A stretch of DNA of 64,000 nt from Terriglobia bacterium (GCA_020073665.1 JAIQEU010000015.1:157771-221770); one strand, 5' to 3'. Shown: positions 15,671-25,464, counted from the stretch's first letter. Made by a program: numbers and translations. The notes: generated from the letters alone by a model not told the origin.

Positions 15671-17425
15671 TTACATGCTCTTCAGGTACTCAATAATGGC
15701 CCAACGCTCGTCGTCGGTGAGTTCGGGGCCGATCACGCCCTTGCCCTGCCCGTTGCGGAATTCGTGCCCGGTGTTGGAATTTCCCGCCTGGTCGGTGCGG
15801 AATTCGAACCCGCCTTCGAATGCGGCGGTGCGGAAGCCGACGTACCTGGGATCGAACTCGCGGCTGCCTACGTAGAAAGTCTTGTCGCGACGATCGGCGG
15901 GAAGCAGCATCTGGTACAGGTTAGGCACGGAGCCGTTATGCAGAAACGGCGGCGTGGCCCAGATCCCCGCCAGCGGCCGGGCGCGGTAAGCCAGAGGCTT
16001 GGTCACTCCGTAATCGCGAAAACCGTCCCACTGTGCGCGCTGGTCTGCCGGCACCCCGAGTTCGTCGTACTTCATCTTTGCGATCTTTTCGGTTACGGTG
16101 CTCAGCCCATCTGAGGCTGAGACCGTACCTAATCCCAGGGCACCGGTGACCGCAGTGCGCTGCTCCCAATTGCTGGCGGCCTTTGGGTCAGTGCCGATCT
16201 CGTCGAGCGGAATGACATTCAGCTTCAGGAAGCGATGGCCCTGCAGACCTTCCTCCCAGTATTTGGGATTTTGAATCTCCGGCGAATTCAGCGGCGGCAA
16301 GTGGCAATGTTCGCAGTGCTGATGGTAGAGAGCCGCGCCCTGCTTCACCTTGGCTTGATCGAGGTGGCCCAGAATCGCTTCGGGCCAGGGCGGTGAGTGC
16401 AACCCGGTAAACGCGGTCGGCCCGGCCAGCAGATCCTCCATGTCGTGGAGGTTTTTCACATTGACGGTTGACTGAAACAGCTTCTTGGGATCGGTGAGGT
16501 TAACCCGCGCCCGCACGCCCAGCGCCTCGCCAATGTTGCGCACCATCGGCTGCCCGATGGATGCGTTGTACTGCACCCAGGCAAACCAACTGGTGTAAAA
16601 CAGCGGAGGAAAACTTACCGGGGCATCCGCGACCCTGAGGTTCTGGTTGTCCAGTTCCGTCCCGAAGACGAAGTTGCCGATACGGCCGAGGGCATCGGTT
16701 CGCCCGAAGCCGCCGGCCACGGGGTACAGGTTGCGGGCGTCGGCCTCTTTCTTCTCCGCCAGGCCTTTTTCCAGGAACTCCCTGAATTCGTCGTGCAGTT
16801 TGCTCCCGGCTTCGTCGGATGAGTTCGTTCCCAGCACATGTTTGGCAAAGCGATCGAACCGCCAAGGCACGAATTCGGTCATGGCGGCGGCGAATCCTAA
16901 TTCAGTTTGAAATGACAGCAGATCAGCGGTCGCGGAACCGCCATCAATACGGACGCCTTTCCCCTGGTATTCCAGTTGTCCGGTATGGCAGGCGGCGCAG
17001 GTCAATCCGACCACTTCCACGGTTTGCCCGCTCTGCGGATCGACCACCGTGTCCTTGGCGAACCCGACCGGTAGTCCCTCAGGATTCTCCGGCGTCCGAT
17101 CATCCGGCAAGAATCCGAAGCGGCCAAGATAGTTGGCGTCATGAAATTTCGGCACCGCCCCGAAAAGCTTGAGTTCGGGCTGCTCCAGCGCCATGAACCA
17201 CGCGTACGGCATGAGCTCGGTCCCCTGCGCGGTGTGGTAAAACCACTCGCGCTGGTAGGCCGACCAGTTCTGCTCGGAATAGTAGATATCCGAGACCGGA
17301 TCGTAAGCCGGCATGTTCTGGCTCGGCCGCTCTGCCAAGAGCGCTTTCAATTGCTGGCACGCACTCATGCTGACAATCAAGAACACGACAAGCAGCAGTC
17401 CCGCGTATTTCCTGGTTTTTGTCAT
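15671..17425 (-). CDS. RoxA-like di-haem c-type cytochrome (peroxidase superfamily)
   Basis: A 584-residue lipoprotein: signal peptide with lipobox MSAC (Cys23), then two haem-binding motifs, CAACH at 143-147 and CEHCH at 371-375. The large spacing between haems, the segment FGRTDALGRIGNFVFG (240-255) and the C-terminal PPFLHNGSVPNLYQML are as I recall from the RoxA/RoxB rubber-oxygenase and related di-haem peroxidase group, rather than the short bacterial CcpA peroxidases. The true substrate cannot be read from the sequence; a hydrocarbon-cleaving dioxygenase or peroxidase role are both possible. It is likely anchored to a membrane facing the periplasm or the cell surface. It stands alone, with no obvious partner. 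Confidence 0.75.
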   Translation of the reverse strand: MTKTRKYAGLLLVVFLIVSMSACQQLKALLAERPSQNMPAYDPVSDIYYSEQNWSAYQREWFYHTAQGTELMPYAWFMALEQPELKLFGAVPKFHDANYLGRFGFLPDDRTPENPEGLPVGFAKDTVVDPQSGQTVEVVGLTCAACHTGQLEYQGKGVRIDGGSATADLLSFQTELGFAAAMTEFVPWRFDRFAKHVLGTNSSDEAGSKLHDEFREFLEKGLAEKKEADARNLYPVAGGFGRTDALGRIGNFVFGTELDNQNLRVADAPVSFPPLFYTSWFAWVQYNASIGQPMVRNIGEALGVRARVNLTDPKKLFQSTVNVKNLHDMEDLLAGPTAFTGLHSPPWPEAILGHLDQAKVKQGAALYHQHCEHCHLPPLNSPEIQNPKYWEEGLQGHRFLKLNVIPLDEIGTDPKAASNWEQRTAVTGALGLGTVSASDGLSTVTEKIAKMKYDELGVPADQRAQWDGFRDYGVTKPLAYRARPLAGIWATPPFLHNGSVPNLYQMLLPADRRDKTFYVGSREFDPRYVGFRTAAFEGGFEFRTDQAGNSNTGHEFRNGQGKGVIGPELTDDERWAIIEYLKSM

Positions 17426-17844
17426 GTGATTGCAATCTGCGGAAATGGCCGCATCCTTCCCCTTGCGACAGACAAGAAAGGTACTCGCTCCCAGGCGGTA
17501 CCCTTTTCACTTCAACTGCTGGCAGCGAGAGCAAGAGTGCATCCAAGCAGTCGATCGTAGGCCTTGGCGTTGGCGAGCATTCTTCTTACCAGTCCTGCCC
17601 CGAGTCCTGCGAACCGTAGCCAAAGTACACTAACCGTCGCCGGCACAGCGACATAATCATCGAAGGCGAACCAGAAGGTCAAAGGCGTTGCTGCGCTGGG
17701 ACAGCCTGCAGGAATCACTCAACCGGATAGGCGGCCTATCCGGTCAGATAGGGGAGGGCGTCCCGCGGCTCCGGGGTTTTGAGGACAAGTTTCGCCCGGG
17801 GTTGCGTTCCGGCCACTGTGCCGTGGATACTGTAATTCCAACCC
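17426..17844. other. divergent intergenic region with 10-bp hairpin
   Basis: This 419-base gap separates the di-haem protein gene (minus) and pepA (plus) and should hold both promoters. The only clear structure is a perfect inverted repeat ACCGGATAGG (17722-17731) and CCTATCCGGT (17735-17744) with a 3-base spacer, about 100 bases before pepA. It has no T-run, so it looks like an operator or leader hairpin rather than a terminator. No gene was supported here. Confidence 0.5.
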
Positions 17845-19332
17845 ATGAAAACAAATCTTTCTATTGCCAATCCTGCAGAAGTTGAAACCGAATGCCTGGT
17901 CGCGGTGGTGCTTGATCGCGGCGAAAAAGACCAGACCGAAGTCACCGTCGAAACCGGCGATGCCGCAGTCAAAGAGGCGGCCCGTGAAGTCATTGCCAGC
18001 GGTGAAGTCACAGGCAAGAGTCTCGAGACCACGCTGTTGCACCACCCCGGCAAGCTGAAGGCCAAGCGCCTGTTGCTGGTGGGCGGCGGCAAGGCCAGGA
18101 ATTTTTCCCATCTTGAGTTGCGCAAACTGGCCGGCGCGGCCGTACGAACGCTGAAAGCCCGCGGCCTTCGTGGCTTCGCGTTTGTGGCCCCGTCGGGACT
18201 GGGCGCCGGAGACGCGGTCAAGGCGATTGTGGAAGGCGCTTTTGTAGGCAATTTCGATCCCGACTATTACAAGAGCGATCGCAAAGACCAGAAGATTGAC
18301 ACGCTGACGGTCGTAACCGGTGGCGACCAGACAGGCCTGCAAAGGGCAATGGATGACGCCTGCATCGTGGGCGAGTCGCAGAATTTCACTCGCGACCTGG
18401 TGAACGAACCCTCGAACCGCATGACCCCAACCATCCTCGCGGAGCGCGCCAAGAAGATGGCGCAGGAGGTGGGGTTGAAGTGCGAAGTCTATGGCGCCGA
18501 CAAGATCAAGGAACTGAAAATGGGCGCGTTCTGGAGCGTGGCCCAGGGGTCGGACGAGCCGCCGGCGCTGATCGTGTTGCGCTATGAGCCCGCGGGCGCC
18601 CCGGAAAAACCAGTGCTCGGACTAGTGGGCAAAGGCATCACCTTTGACACCGGCGGCATTTCCATCAAGCCGGCCGACGGCATGGAGAAGATGAAATACG
18701 ACATGGCCGGGGGCGCGACCATGATCGGGGTCATGCGCGCCATCGCCCTGCTCAAACCCAAAAGGAAGATCACCGCAATCATTTGTGCCACCGAGAACAT
18801 GCCGTCGGGTAAAGCGCAGAAGCCGGGCGATGTGCAGATCGCCATGTCGGGCAAGTCAATCGAGATCATCAACACCGACGCTGAAGGCCGGCTGGTGCTG
18901 GCTGATGGCCTCTTTTATGCCCGGCAGCTCGGATGCACCCACTTGATCGACGCCGCTACCCTCACCGGCGCAGTGGTGGTCGCACTGGGCTACGTGAACG
19001 CCGGCATTTTCGCCAACGACGAATCCATGTATGACGGGTTCAGTCGCGCCCTGGCCAAGGCCGGCGAGAAGATGTGGCGGCTGCCACTCGACGACGAATA
19101 CAAGGAAGTCATCAAGTCGAACATTGCTGATATCGTGAACTCCGGCGGCCGCTGGGGCGGATCGATCACGGCCGCCATGTTCCTGAAGGAATTCGCCGAA
19201 GACACGCCCTGGATCCACCTCGACATCGCCGGCACCGCCTGGACCGAAGAGGCCAAGCCCTGGATCGCGAAGGGTCCGTCGGGAATCGCAGTGCGGGCAC
19301 TGGTCGAGTTCGCGAAGGAGTTCGCGGGGTAA
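17845..19332 (+). CDS. pepA: leucyl aminopeptidase (M17)
   Basis: A cytoplasmic two-metal aminopeptidase of 495 residues. The M17 signature NTDAEGRL is at 343-350, and the metal/catalytic block GKGITFDTGG at 262-271 includes Lys263 and Asp268. The N-terminal domain (residues 1-160) is the variable macro-like domain of the family. Length and all catalytic positions are normal. In some bacteria PepA also binds DNA at Xer sites, and two Xer-type recombinases are encoded at 51551-53406, but nothing here shows such a role. Confidence 0.95.
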   Translation: MKTNLSIANPAEVETECLVAVVLDRGEKDQTEVTVETGDAAVKEAAREVIASGEVTGKSLETTLLHHPGKLKAKRLLLVGGGKARNFSHLELRKLAGAAVRTLKARGLRGFAFVAPSGLGAGDAVKAIVEGAFVGNFDPDYYKSDRKDQKIDTLTVVTGGDQTGLQRAMDDACIVGESQNFTRDLVNEPSNRMTPTILAERAKKMAQEVGLKCEVYGADKIKELKMGAFWSVAQGSDEPPALIVLRYEPAGAPEKPVLGLVGKGITFDTGGISIKPADGMEKMKYDMAGGATMIGVMRAIALLKPKRKITAIICATENMPSGKAQKPGDVQIAMSGKSIEIINTDAEGRLVLADGLFYARQLGCTHLIDAATLTGAVVVALGYVNAGIFANDESMYDGFSRALAKAGEKMWRLPLDDEYKEVIKSNIADIVNSGGRWGGSITAAMFLKEFAEDTPWIHLDIAGTAWTEEAKPWIAKGPSGIAVRALVEFAKEFAG

Positions 19333-19462
19333 GGAATAAGGCCACGGATTGCGTGGATCTGACGCGCGTGACATTGACCTGCGAAAAATCCGCGCAGATC
19401 CGTGGCTGTTTTCCGGTGACTTTTTTCCGGCTCCTCAGTCTGTTGAGAACACGAGGAGCTGC

Positions 19463-19999
19463 ATGAGAACGAAACACTTCTTCTGTTGTGCTGTCTTGCT
19501 GTTCGCAGTTTCCGCGGTGGCCCAGTCCGCACCCGCCGCCCCGCAACATTATTGCGAGAAAGATCCGGCCTACCACAAACTCGACTTCTGGGTGGGTAAC
19601 TGGGATGTGTTCGACAGCCACGACGGCACGCTGGGTGGGACTGACCTGGTGGAGAAAATCCTGGACGGATGCGCCGTGGTCGAGAACTGGCACGAACTCT
19701 CTCCCGATGGCGCCGACGGCAAGAGCCTTTTTTACTACCAGAAGGCCACCAGCCAGTGGAAGCAGGTTTGGGTGACGGCTGCCGGGCCCATGAAAGAGAA
19801 AAGGTTGGTTGAAGAACTCAAAGACGGAGGGGTACGCTTCCAGGGCGAAATTCCTCATCTGCAAGGCGGCTCGCATCTCGATCGAACCACGCTGACCCCG
19901 CTCTCGGCCGACAAGGTGCACCAGGTAATCGAGATATCGCGCGATGGCGGGAAGACCTGGGAAGTGACTTTCGACGCTGAATACCGGCGGCACAAATAG
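19463..19999 (+). CDS. small secreted protein, DUF1579-like
   Basis: A 178-residue protein starting at ATG 19463 after an ACGAGGAG Shine-Dalgarno. A signal peptide (FFCCAVLLFAVSAVAQS) is followed by LDFWVGNWDVFDSH, a motif typical of lipocalin-like DUF1579 proteins, and a beta-rich body (KATSQWKQVWVTAAGPM, then VHQVIEISRDGGKTWEV). The fold is probably an eight-stranded barrel. The function is unknown. It lies 130 bases after pepA on the same strand, with no overlap to suggest coupling. Confidence 0.7.
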   Translation: MRTKHFFCCAVLLFAVSAVAQSAPAAPQHYCEKDPAYHKLDFWVGNWDVFDSHDGTLGGTDLVEKILDGCAVVENWHELSPDGADGKSLFYYQKATSQWKQVWVTAAGPMKEKRLVEELKDGGVRFQGEIPHLQGGSHLDRTTLTPLSADKVHQVIEISRDGGKTWEVTFDAEYRRHK

Positions 20000-20055
20000 G
20001 TTGCAGAACTCAGGTAACTTGCCCGGCACCGGGAGACACCCCTAGCATCGGCAGC

Positions 20056-20751
20056 ATGTCTGCATTCGGTTCCATCTGGTGGCCGTGGGGAGCTGCCGCG
20101 ATTGGCTGGTCTGTGATCAGCTTTGTGATCGGGATCTTCCGGACCAAGAAGCGGTCGCAGGATGTCGCTCCATTAGCGCAAGAGCTGGGGTTCAGGTTCG
20201 TCCCATGGATCGGCCCAGAGGCGGCACCTCGATTCGCAACCGCCCTCTTCCAAAAAGACCCGGGAGCCACTTGCAAAAACTTGATGACCGGCAGTTATGC
20301 CGGCCTGGACGTTCAAGTGTTCGACTACTCCTGCACCACGGGCTCGGTGCAGAACTCGACGAGCACCGTCCAAACTGTGGCCGTCTACAGCCAAAACACC
20401 GATCTGCCTACGTTCGCGTTGGCGCCTAAGAATCTTGCCGATAAAATCCTTGCCGCTCTTCAACACCAGAATGTCGAGTTAGATTGCCCGCCGGGTGTGT
20501 CGCTTCATTACGCAGTCCACGGTTCGGAGAAGGAGAGAATCCGCCCTTGGTTTGATGGCCGTCGTATTCGATTCATCGAGAGCTTAGATCGTAGCAAGGG
20601 ATGGCACATCGAGGGAGCGGGAAAGACTCTGGTCCTTTATCGCTATGCGCGTCGCGTGAAACCCGCGGAGTTGAGAGATTTCCTGCAGGAAACTTCTTCG
20701 ATCGCACAATCTTTTCTTGAGGGCGCAACCGCGGCGACGAGCGCTCGCTGA
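20056..20751 (+). CDS. membrane-anchored protein of unknown function
   Basis: A 231-residue protein with one N-terminal transmembrane helix (WWPWGAAAIGWSVISFVIGI) followed by a soluble domain that begins QELGFRFVPW. The soluble part alternates beta strands and helices, with VFDYSCTTGSVQNSTSTV and a late stretch WHIEGAGKTLVLYRYARRV. This arrangement (helix, then 'old-style' DUF3137-like beta domain) resembles uncharacterised proteins that test sequence against a stored copy of themselves, but I cannot place it. No signal peptidase site is visible, so it is likely tethered to the inner membrane. Confidence 0.6.
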   Translation: MSAFGSIWWPWGAAAIGWSVISFVIGIFRTKKRSQDVAPLAQELGFRFVPWIGPEAAPRFATALFQKDPGATCKNLMTGSYAGLDVQVFDYSCTTGSVQNSTSTVQTVAVYSQNTDLPTFALAPKNLADKILAALQHQNVELDCPPGVSLHYAVHGSEKERIRPWFDGRRIRFIESLDRSKGWHIEGAGKTLVLYRYARRVKPAELRDFLQETSSIAQSFLEGATAATSAR

Positions 20752-20774
20752 GGCGAGCGCCCGGCAACATTTAC

Positions 20775-21203
20775 TTACTTGCTGGCATTCTCAACTGCTA
20801 CCCGGAAATACCCGAAGATCGGCAGTTCGTTCTGATCCAATCCGCCCCGGCCCATGGCGCGCCACAGATAAGTGGAACTCTGATTGAACGTAGGATCGTA
20901 CACCGCCAGCACATCCTCGGAACCACGTTTCTGCACCGCCAGAATCATGTCAGCCTGCTCGGCACGGTAGACCAATATGTAGTGACCCCACTCACGGATG
21001 GCGTCCTGCACGTCCGCAATCGCCTGCCGGTCTTCGGGAAGCAGGTTCGGGTTGAACTGGTCACCGTCATAGCTGGTGACGTAGACGTAGCGGGCGTTGA
21101 TCAGCGTCTTAGGAAACGCCTGCGAATTTTGCGGGGGCTTCGGGGCCGCGAACGCAGCCGCCGTCAACAACAAGAGACACAACACCGATCCAATTCTGCT
21201 CAT
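20775..21203 (-). CDS. small exported protein of unknown function
   Basis: A 142-residue protein from ATG 21203, which is preceded by a good Shine-Dalgarno (GGGAGGTG). A signal peptide (SVLCLLLLTAAAFAAPKPP) is followed by NARYVYVTSYDGDQFNPN and DVQDAIREWGHYILVYRAEQ, then ADMILAVQKRG. The pattern 'A-R-Y-V-Y-V' followed by an ADxIL strand recalls the periplasmic alpha/beta DUF4136-like or TolB-N-like folds, but the similarity is weak. The gene converges with the plus-strand gene ending at 20751, leaving only 23 bases between the two stops. Confidence 0.65.
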   Translation of the reverse strand: MSRIGSVLCLLLLTAAAFAAPKPPQNSQAFPKTLINARYVYVTSYDGDQFNPNLLPEDRQAIADVQDAIREWGHYILVYRAEQADMILAVQKRGSEDVLAVYDPTFNQSSTYLWRAMGRGGLDQNELPIFGYFRVAVENASK

Positions 21204-21549
21204 AAACACCTCCCTGACTTTTCCCCGTACACAATTAGATGGGAACAGGATCGAATTAGTTGCTTCGAGACAGGACCTCGAGCGATGGTGTTGCAATATT
21301 TAACTGGCGGCTAATTTAGCCCGAAATCTGTACAGGCAGAAATTTAACTCCGGCCGTGATCTGGAATGCCCCGTAGTGCCGTCCAGCAGCCCCCAGGATC
21401 GGCGACTGGCCTCCCAGGCGGCCTGCGGAGTCCAACCCGGGGCTGCGACGCGTCAGGGGATCCTGAAACGCGAAGTCCGCAACTATATCTTATAGATAAT
21501 GTCCGCAGGAGCGATCCCGGGTTCAGCGGTTGCCGGCCGGACGCCGGCG
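21204..21549. other. intergenic region, nothing specific seen
   Basis: This 346-base gap lies between the 5' end of the small exported protein gene (minus) and the 3' end of the S9 peptidase gene (minus). It must hold the promoter of the former. The part at 21310-21350 is AT-richer. I saw no RNA gene or repeat. Confidence 0.5.
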
Positions 21550-23424
21550 CTACTGCAGGTTTTGAACAAACCAGCGGGTGACCTCGACGGTGGAACGGAT
21601 GCGGTTATTCACTTTGCGCCAGCCGTGGCCCTCATCGGGAAACAAGACGTATTTCACCGGCACGCCCCGCTGTTTCAAGCTGTTGACCACTTGTTCGGCC
21701 TCCACCACCGGAACGTTGGTATCGTTGGCACCGTGGAGAACGATGGTGGCGGCTTTGACTTGGTCCACCTTGTGAATGGGTGACAACCGGCGCAACATGT
21801 CCGCCTGCGTTTTGGGATCGCCGTATTCAATCGTTGAGATGGCTGCCATCCACGGTTCGGTATGAGCAAAAAAGGTTTCGAAGTTCACCACACCGAACAA
21901 GTCCGCGCCCGCCTTGAACATGTCGGGATACTCGGTCAGCCCGGCCATCACCATGTAGCCGCCGTAAGAACCTCCCATGATGCCAAGGCGCTTGGGATCG
22001 CCGATCTTGTTGGATATCAGATAGTCGACCGACGACTTGATGTCCTTAACGGCGTTGACGCGCAATTCCCCGTTATCGAGATTGACGAAGCGCTTGCCAA
22101 AGCCATCGGACCCGCGAACGTTGGGAGCAAACACCGCAATTCCCTGAGAGAGCAGCGCCTGATAGTCACTGCGGAACCCGGGTAATTCCTCGTCTTCGGG
22201 CCCGCCATGGAAACTGAGCACCACCGGTCCAGGCCCGTTCCACTGGTGCGGCAGCCAGAGCCAGGCAGTAAGCTGCAAACCATCGTGTGCGGGGTAGCGC
22301 ACCAGCCGGGGGCGCACCATTTCATCAAGATTCACTCCGGCATGCGGACTGTGGCTGACTTGGTGCAGGCGCTGGCTGGCCACATCGATCACCCAGATAT
22401 CGGAAGGAGCCGCGGCGCCGTTCAGCACCAGCGCGAGCTGCGTGTCGTCATTGGAGAAAGTTGGACCACCCGCCACTTCTACGGGAAGCACAGGTCCCGG
22501 GGTCATCTTCTGCGTCGCCAGGTCCACAAACGTCAGCTCTGATTTTCCCGCAACATTCCAGATGAGCGCGGCCATCGTGCCCTGGTGGTTGACCGCAAAT
22601 TGGTTCAATTCGGCATCGTCGCGGGCGGCAATCACCTCGATCGGCCCGGGCCCGCCGTTCGCTGAAAGCTTCATCTTCGCGAACACCAGTAAGTCCCGGT
22701 CCTTATTCGATGACAGATAAACGGTAGTTCCGTCAGGCGAGAACAGCCCCGAGAATTCGCCTGGCCCCTGATGCGGCGTCAGATTCACCGCTTCTTTGCC
22801 ACCTATTCCCACGAGATACAAGTCGTTGCTCCCGCGGTTCTGCATGCGGGACACCAGGGCATGGCGTCCGTCGCGGGTCACATCCTCCATGGAGCCGATG
22901 CCCGGATTTTCGGTGACCAACTGCATCTTTCCACTCGGAACCTGAAGCAGGTAGGAATCCATGGCGGCGCCGTCTCGGACGTTGGACGACATCATCACGG
23001 CCGAACCATCGTGCGTCCAGGCTGCGAGCCAGTTGTTGTCCTTACCGCCGGGTGTGAAGCGCTTTAACCCGGTGCCGTCGGGATGCACCAGGTAAATCTG
23101 GGAATTCATTCCTCCCCCGGGCGCCACCGCGATTGCCAGCCAGTTGCTGGTCGGTGACCAGGCGACTCCGGAAACCGGATCATCGAGCGCAGTAACCTGG
23201 CTAGGCCATCCGCCGGCGGAGGGCGCCGTCCAGACTTGAGGCACGCCGCTCATGTCGCAAATGAAGGCCAGAGTGCTTCCGTCGGGGGAAAACGAAGGTG
23301 AGCCGCAGCGTCCCACGCGCGCCATGCGGGTCACGGTTTCGGTGAGCGCATCAGGAGCAGAGGACTGGCCAAACGCAAGCCATGCGGCAGAGAGCACAAG
23401 GAGCAGGGGGAGAATGCGGCGCAT
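21550..23424 (-). CDS. S9 prolyl-oligopeptidase-type serine peptidase, exported
   Basis: A 624-residue protein with a signal peptide (LPLLLVLSAAWLAFGQS) and an N-terminal beta-propeller built of PD40/WD40-like units (SPSFSPDGSTLAFI, then FSGLFSPDGTTVYLSS). The C-terminal alpha/beta-hydrolase domain has the catalytic triad Ser486 (GGSYGGYM), Asp568 (HGANDTNVP) and His600 (DEGHGW). It is likely a periplasmic dipeptidyl- or acylaminoacyl-peptidase of the DPP4/AAP group. Its stop is 48 bases from nothing else on that strand downstream, while argS lies just upstream on the same strand (gap 48 bases), so readthrough from argS is possible. Confidence 0.9.
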   Translation of the reverse strand: MRRILPLLLVLSAAWLAFGQSSAPDALTETVTRMARVGRCGSPSFSPDGSTLAFICDMSGVPQVWTAPSAGGWPSQVTALDDPVSGVAWSPTSNWLAIAVAPGGGMNSQIYLVHPDGTGLKRFTPGGKDNNWLAAWTHDGSAVMMSSNVRDGAAMDSYLLQVPSGKMQLVTENPGIGSMEDVTRDGRHALVSRMQNRGSNDLYLVGIGGKEAVNLTPHQGPGEFSGLFSPDGTTVYLSSNKDRDLLVFAKMKLSANGGPGPIEVIAARDDAELNQFAVNHQGTMAALIWNVAGKSELTFVDLATQKMTPGPVLPVEVAGGPTFSNDDTQLALVLNGAAAPSDIWVIDVASQRLHQVSHSPHAGVNLDEMVRPRLVRYPAHDGLQLTAWLWLPHQWNGPGPVVLSFHGGPEDEELPGFRSDYQALLSQGIAVFAPNVRGSDGFGKRFVNLDNGELRVNAVKDIKSSVDYLISNKIGDPKRLGIMGGSYGGYMVMAGLTEYPDMFKAGADLFGVVNFETFFAHTEPWMAAISTIEYGDPKTQADMLRRLSPIHKVDQVKAATIVLHGANDTNVPVVEAEQVVNSLKQRGVPVKYVLFPDEGHGWRKVNNRIRSTVEVTRWFVQNLQ

Positions 23425-23472
23425 TGTTATCCTCCGATGCGAATTACACAGGCCCTGATTGTAGCGCCGGCG

Positions 23473-25464
23473 CTACATTACGGGCGGCACGGTAATCCCC
23501 ATGACGGCGAGCACTCGTGTCAGTTCGCGACGCAGAACCGCGGCTGTCAGCAGCAAGAACTTCTTCCGACCTTCATCCGTTTCCGTCAGGATGGGATAGC
23601 GGTGGTAGAAGAAGTTGAAGAGCTGGCCCAACTGAAAGGCGTGCTTGGCCAGATAAGCGGGTTCCGCTGTGGCAATGCACTGGTCGATAATGTAGGCCGT
23701 CTTCGAGGCCGCGAGCCAGAGCTCCCAAATCTCGTTGCCGTCTTCGCCGGAGAAATATTTGGCCAGGTCGGCGGCCGAGACTTGAATCGCGGCATTTGTC
23801 AAGAAATTCTCGGGATCGTATCCGCCTTTGCGAAAGATGTTGGTGGCACGCACCACCGCGTACTGGGCGTAGGGCCCGGTCTCGCCTTCGAAGCTCAGCG
23901 CTTCTTTGAAATCGAATGCGATCACCGAGTTCTTGGTGAACTTGAGCATGAAGTAGCGCAATGCCCCGACCGCGATCTGGGTAGCGATGCTGTGCCGCTC
24001 CGCGCCGCTCAACTCGGGATGGCGCGCGTCTACTTCCTTCTTGGCGGAAGTAATCAGGGTGTCGAGCAGGTCGTCGGCTTTCACCCCAAAGCCCTTGCGT
24101 CCGGAAACTTCGATGTATGACCTGGTTTTGTCCTCGTCGGAAAGCTGGTAGCCAAGCTCCGCTGCGCAGCTGGGTGTAAGCGCGACCATCTCGTAAGAGA
24201 AATGGGTATAGTGGTCGGCTGCACTGCTGTGGCCGAGCCCGCGCAACGCTTCGATCACCGTGTTCTGGGCCTCGGCCTGGCGGGCGTCAATGACGTTGTA
24301 GATTTCGCTCACCCCGCCAAAATGGGGATGATCGAGCTCACCCTCGAGCGCCGAGATCCAGCACTCGTGGCCGTTCGGGTAGCGATAGAATTCCTTGTAA
24401 CCGAAATCACGCCCCAGCAGGCCAAACTTCCACATGTGGTAAGCGATGTCTTTGCCCACGTAGCCCACGGTGCCGTTGGAGCGCACGATGACTTTCTGAT
24501 CCTCTTCCGAGATTTCCCCCGTGTCCTCGGCGTCCTCTGCGGTTTGAGATTTTACCGTTCCCGCACGCCGCATCACCCAGCAACCCTTGTTCTTGCCCTC
24601 GGTCTCGAAGGTGAGCACGCCAGCTTCTTTCAGCTTGGTAAAAGCCGCGTCCCAGAAATGCAGGTGCAGGATTTCGCTTTCGCGGGGCAGGAAATCGTAT
24701 TCGATGTCGAGCCGGTCCATGGTCTCGAGATGGCGGCGCAGCACCGCTACCGAGATCAGGTCGGCAATAGCGGCCGTTTCATTGCCGCCTTTTTCGATGG
24801 CATGCAGGGTCTCGATACGAGGCTGCAAGTTCTGCTTGTCCTGCGCGTACCACTGCGAAACCCGGGCGTAGAGATCCCAGCAGTAGTAATCGAAACGGGG
24901 CTGGCGGCTGAGTTCCTCGATCTCGTCGTATTGCTTCTTCTCCAGGTGCAGAAAGCCCACCACCACGTCGGCCACCTGCACGCCGGTGTTGTCGATGTAA
25001 TTCTGGATATCCACTTCCCTGCCCGCAAAGCGCAGCAGGCGGACAAAGGTGTCACCCAGAATGGCGTTGCGCAGATGCCCGATGTGCGCCGCCTTGTTGG
25101 GATTGATACTGGAGTGTTCGACCAGAATCTTTCCCACGGGAATCTCGGCGGGGGGCTTGGTGTCGGCGGCCAGGGCGGCGGCGAGTGCGTCGCGTTTTAC
25201 CCGGGCGTTGATGTAGCCCGCGCCCGCCAGTTCCAGCTTTTCAAATCCCTCGATAGGACCGATGCCGTTGACGATTTCTTCCGCAATCTTGCGCGGCGCT
25301 TTGCGCAGCTTCTTGGCCAGTTCAAAAGCCAGGGGGAGAGCGTACTCGCCCAGTTCGACCTTGGGCGGTTGCTCGATGACGATCCGAGGCAGTTCGACGT
25401 CATAGCTGCGGCGCAGGAAGTCGCGCACGCGCTGGGTGAGCCGGAGTTCCAGGTGGCGATACAA
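23473..25464 (-). CDS. argS: arginyl-tRNA synthetase
   Basis: A class I aminoacyl-tRNA synthetase of 663 residues that charges tRNA-Arg. The N-terminal additional domain (residues 1-100) is followed by the catalytic core with HIGH at 127-130 (NPNKAAHIGHLRNAILGD). The C-terminal DALR anticodon-binding domain ends TRVLAVMGITVPPVM. The protein is about 80 residues longer than E. coli ArgS. An acidic insert (TAEDAEDTGEISEED) in the catalytic domain accounts for part of this. It is the only copy in the window. Confidence 0.96.
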   Translation of the reverse strand: MYRHLELRLTQRVRDFLRRSYDVELPRIVIEQPPKVELGEYALPLAFELAKKLRKAPRKIAEEIVNGIGPIEGFEKLELAGAGYINARVKRDALAAALAADTKPPAEIPVGKILVEHSSINPNKAAHIGHLRNAILGDTFVRLLRFAGREVDIQNYIDNTGVQVADVVVGFLHLEKKQYDEIEELSRQPRFDYYCWDLYARVSQWYAQDKQNLQPRIETLHAIEKGGNETAAIADLISVAVLRRHLETMDRLDIEYDFLPRESEILHLHFWDAAFTKLKEAGVLTFETEGKNKGCWVMRRAGTVKSQTAEDAEDTGEISEEDQKVIVRSNGTVGYVGKDIAYHMWKFGLLGRDFGYKEFYRYPNGHECWISALEGELDHPHFGGVSEIYNVIDARQAEAQNTVIEALRGLGHSSAADHYTHFSYEMVALTPSCAAELGYQLSDEDKTRSYIEVSGRKGFGVKADDLLDTLITSAKKEVDARHPELSGAERHSIATQIAVGALRYFMLKFTKNSVIAFDFKEALSFEGETGPYAQYAVVRATNIFRKGGYDPENFLTNAAIQVSAADLAKYFSGEDGNEIWELWLAASKTAYIIDQCIATAEPAYLAKHAFQLGQLFNFFYHRYPILTETDEGRKKFLLLTAAVLRRELTRVLAVMGITVPPVM

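Noticed and set aside
17512..17718. Short minus-strand open frame in the gap before pepA
   Set aside because: Hydrophobic in part but with no ribosome-binding site, and its sequence overlaps a region that fits a promoter gap better.
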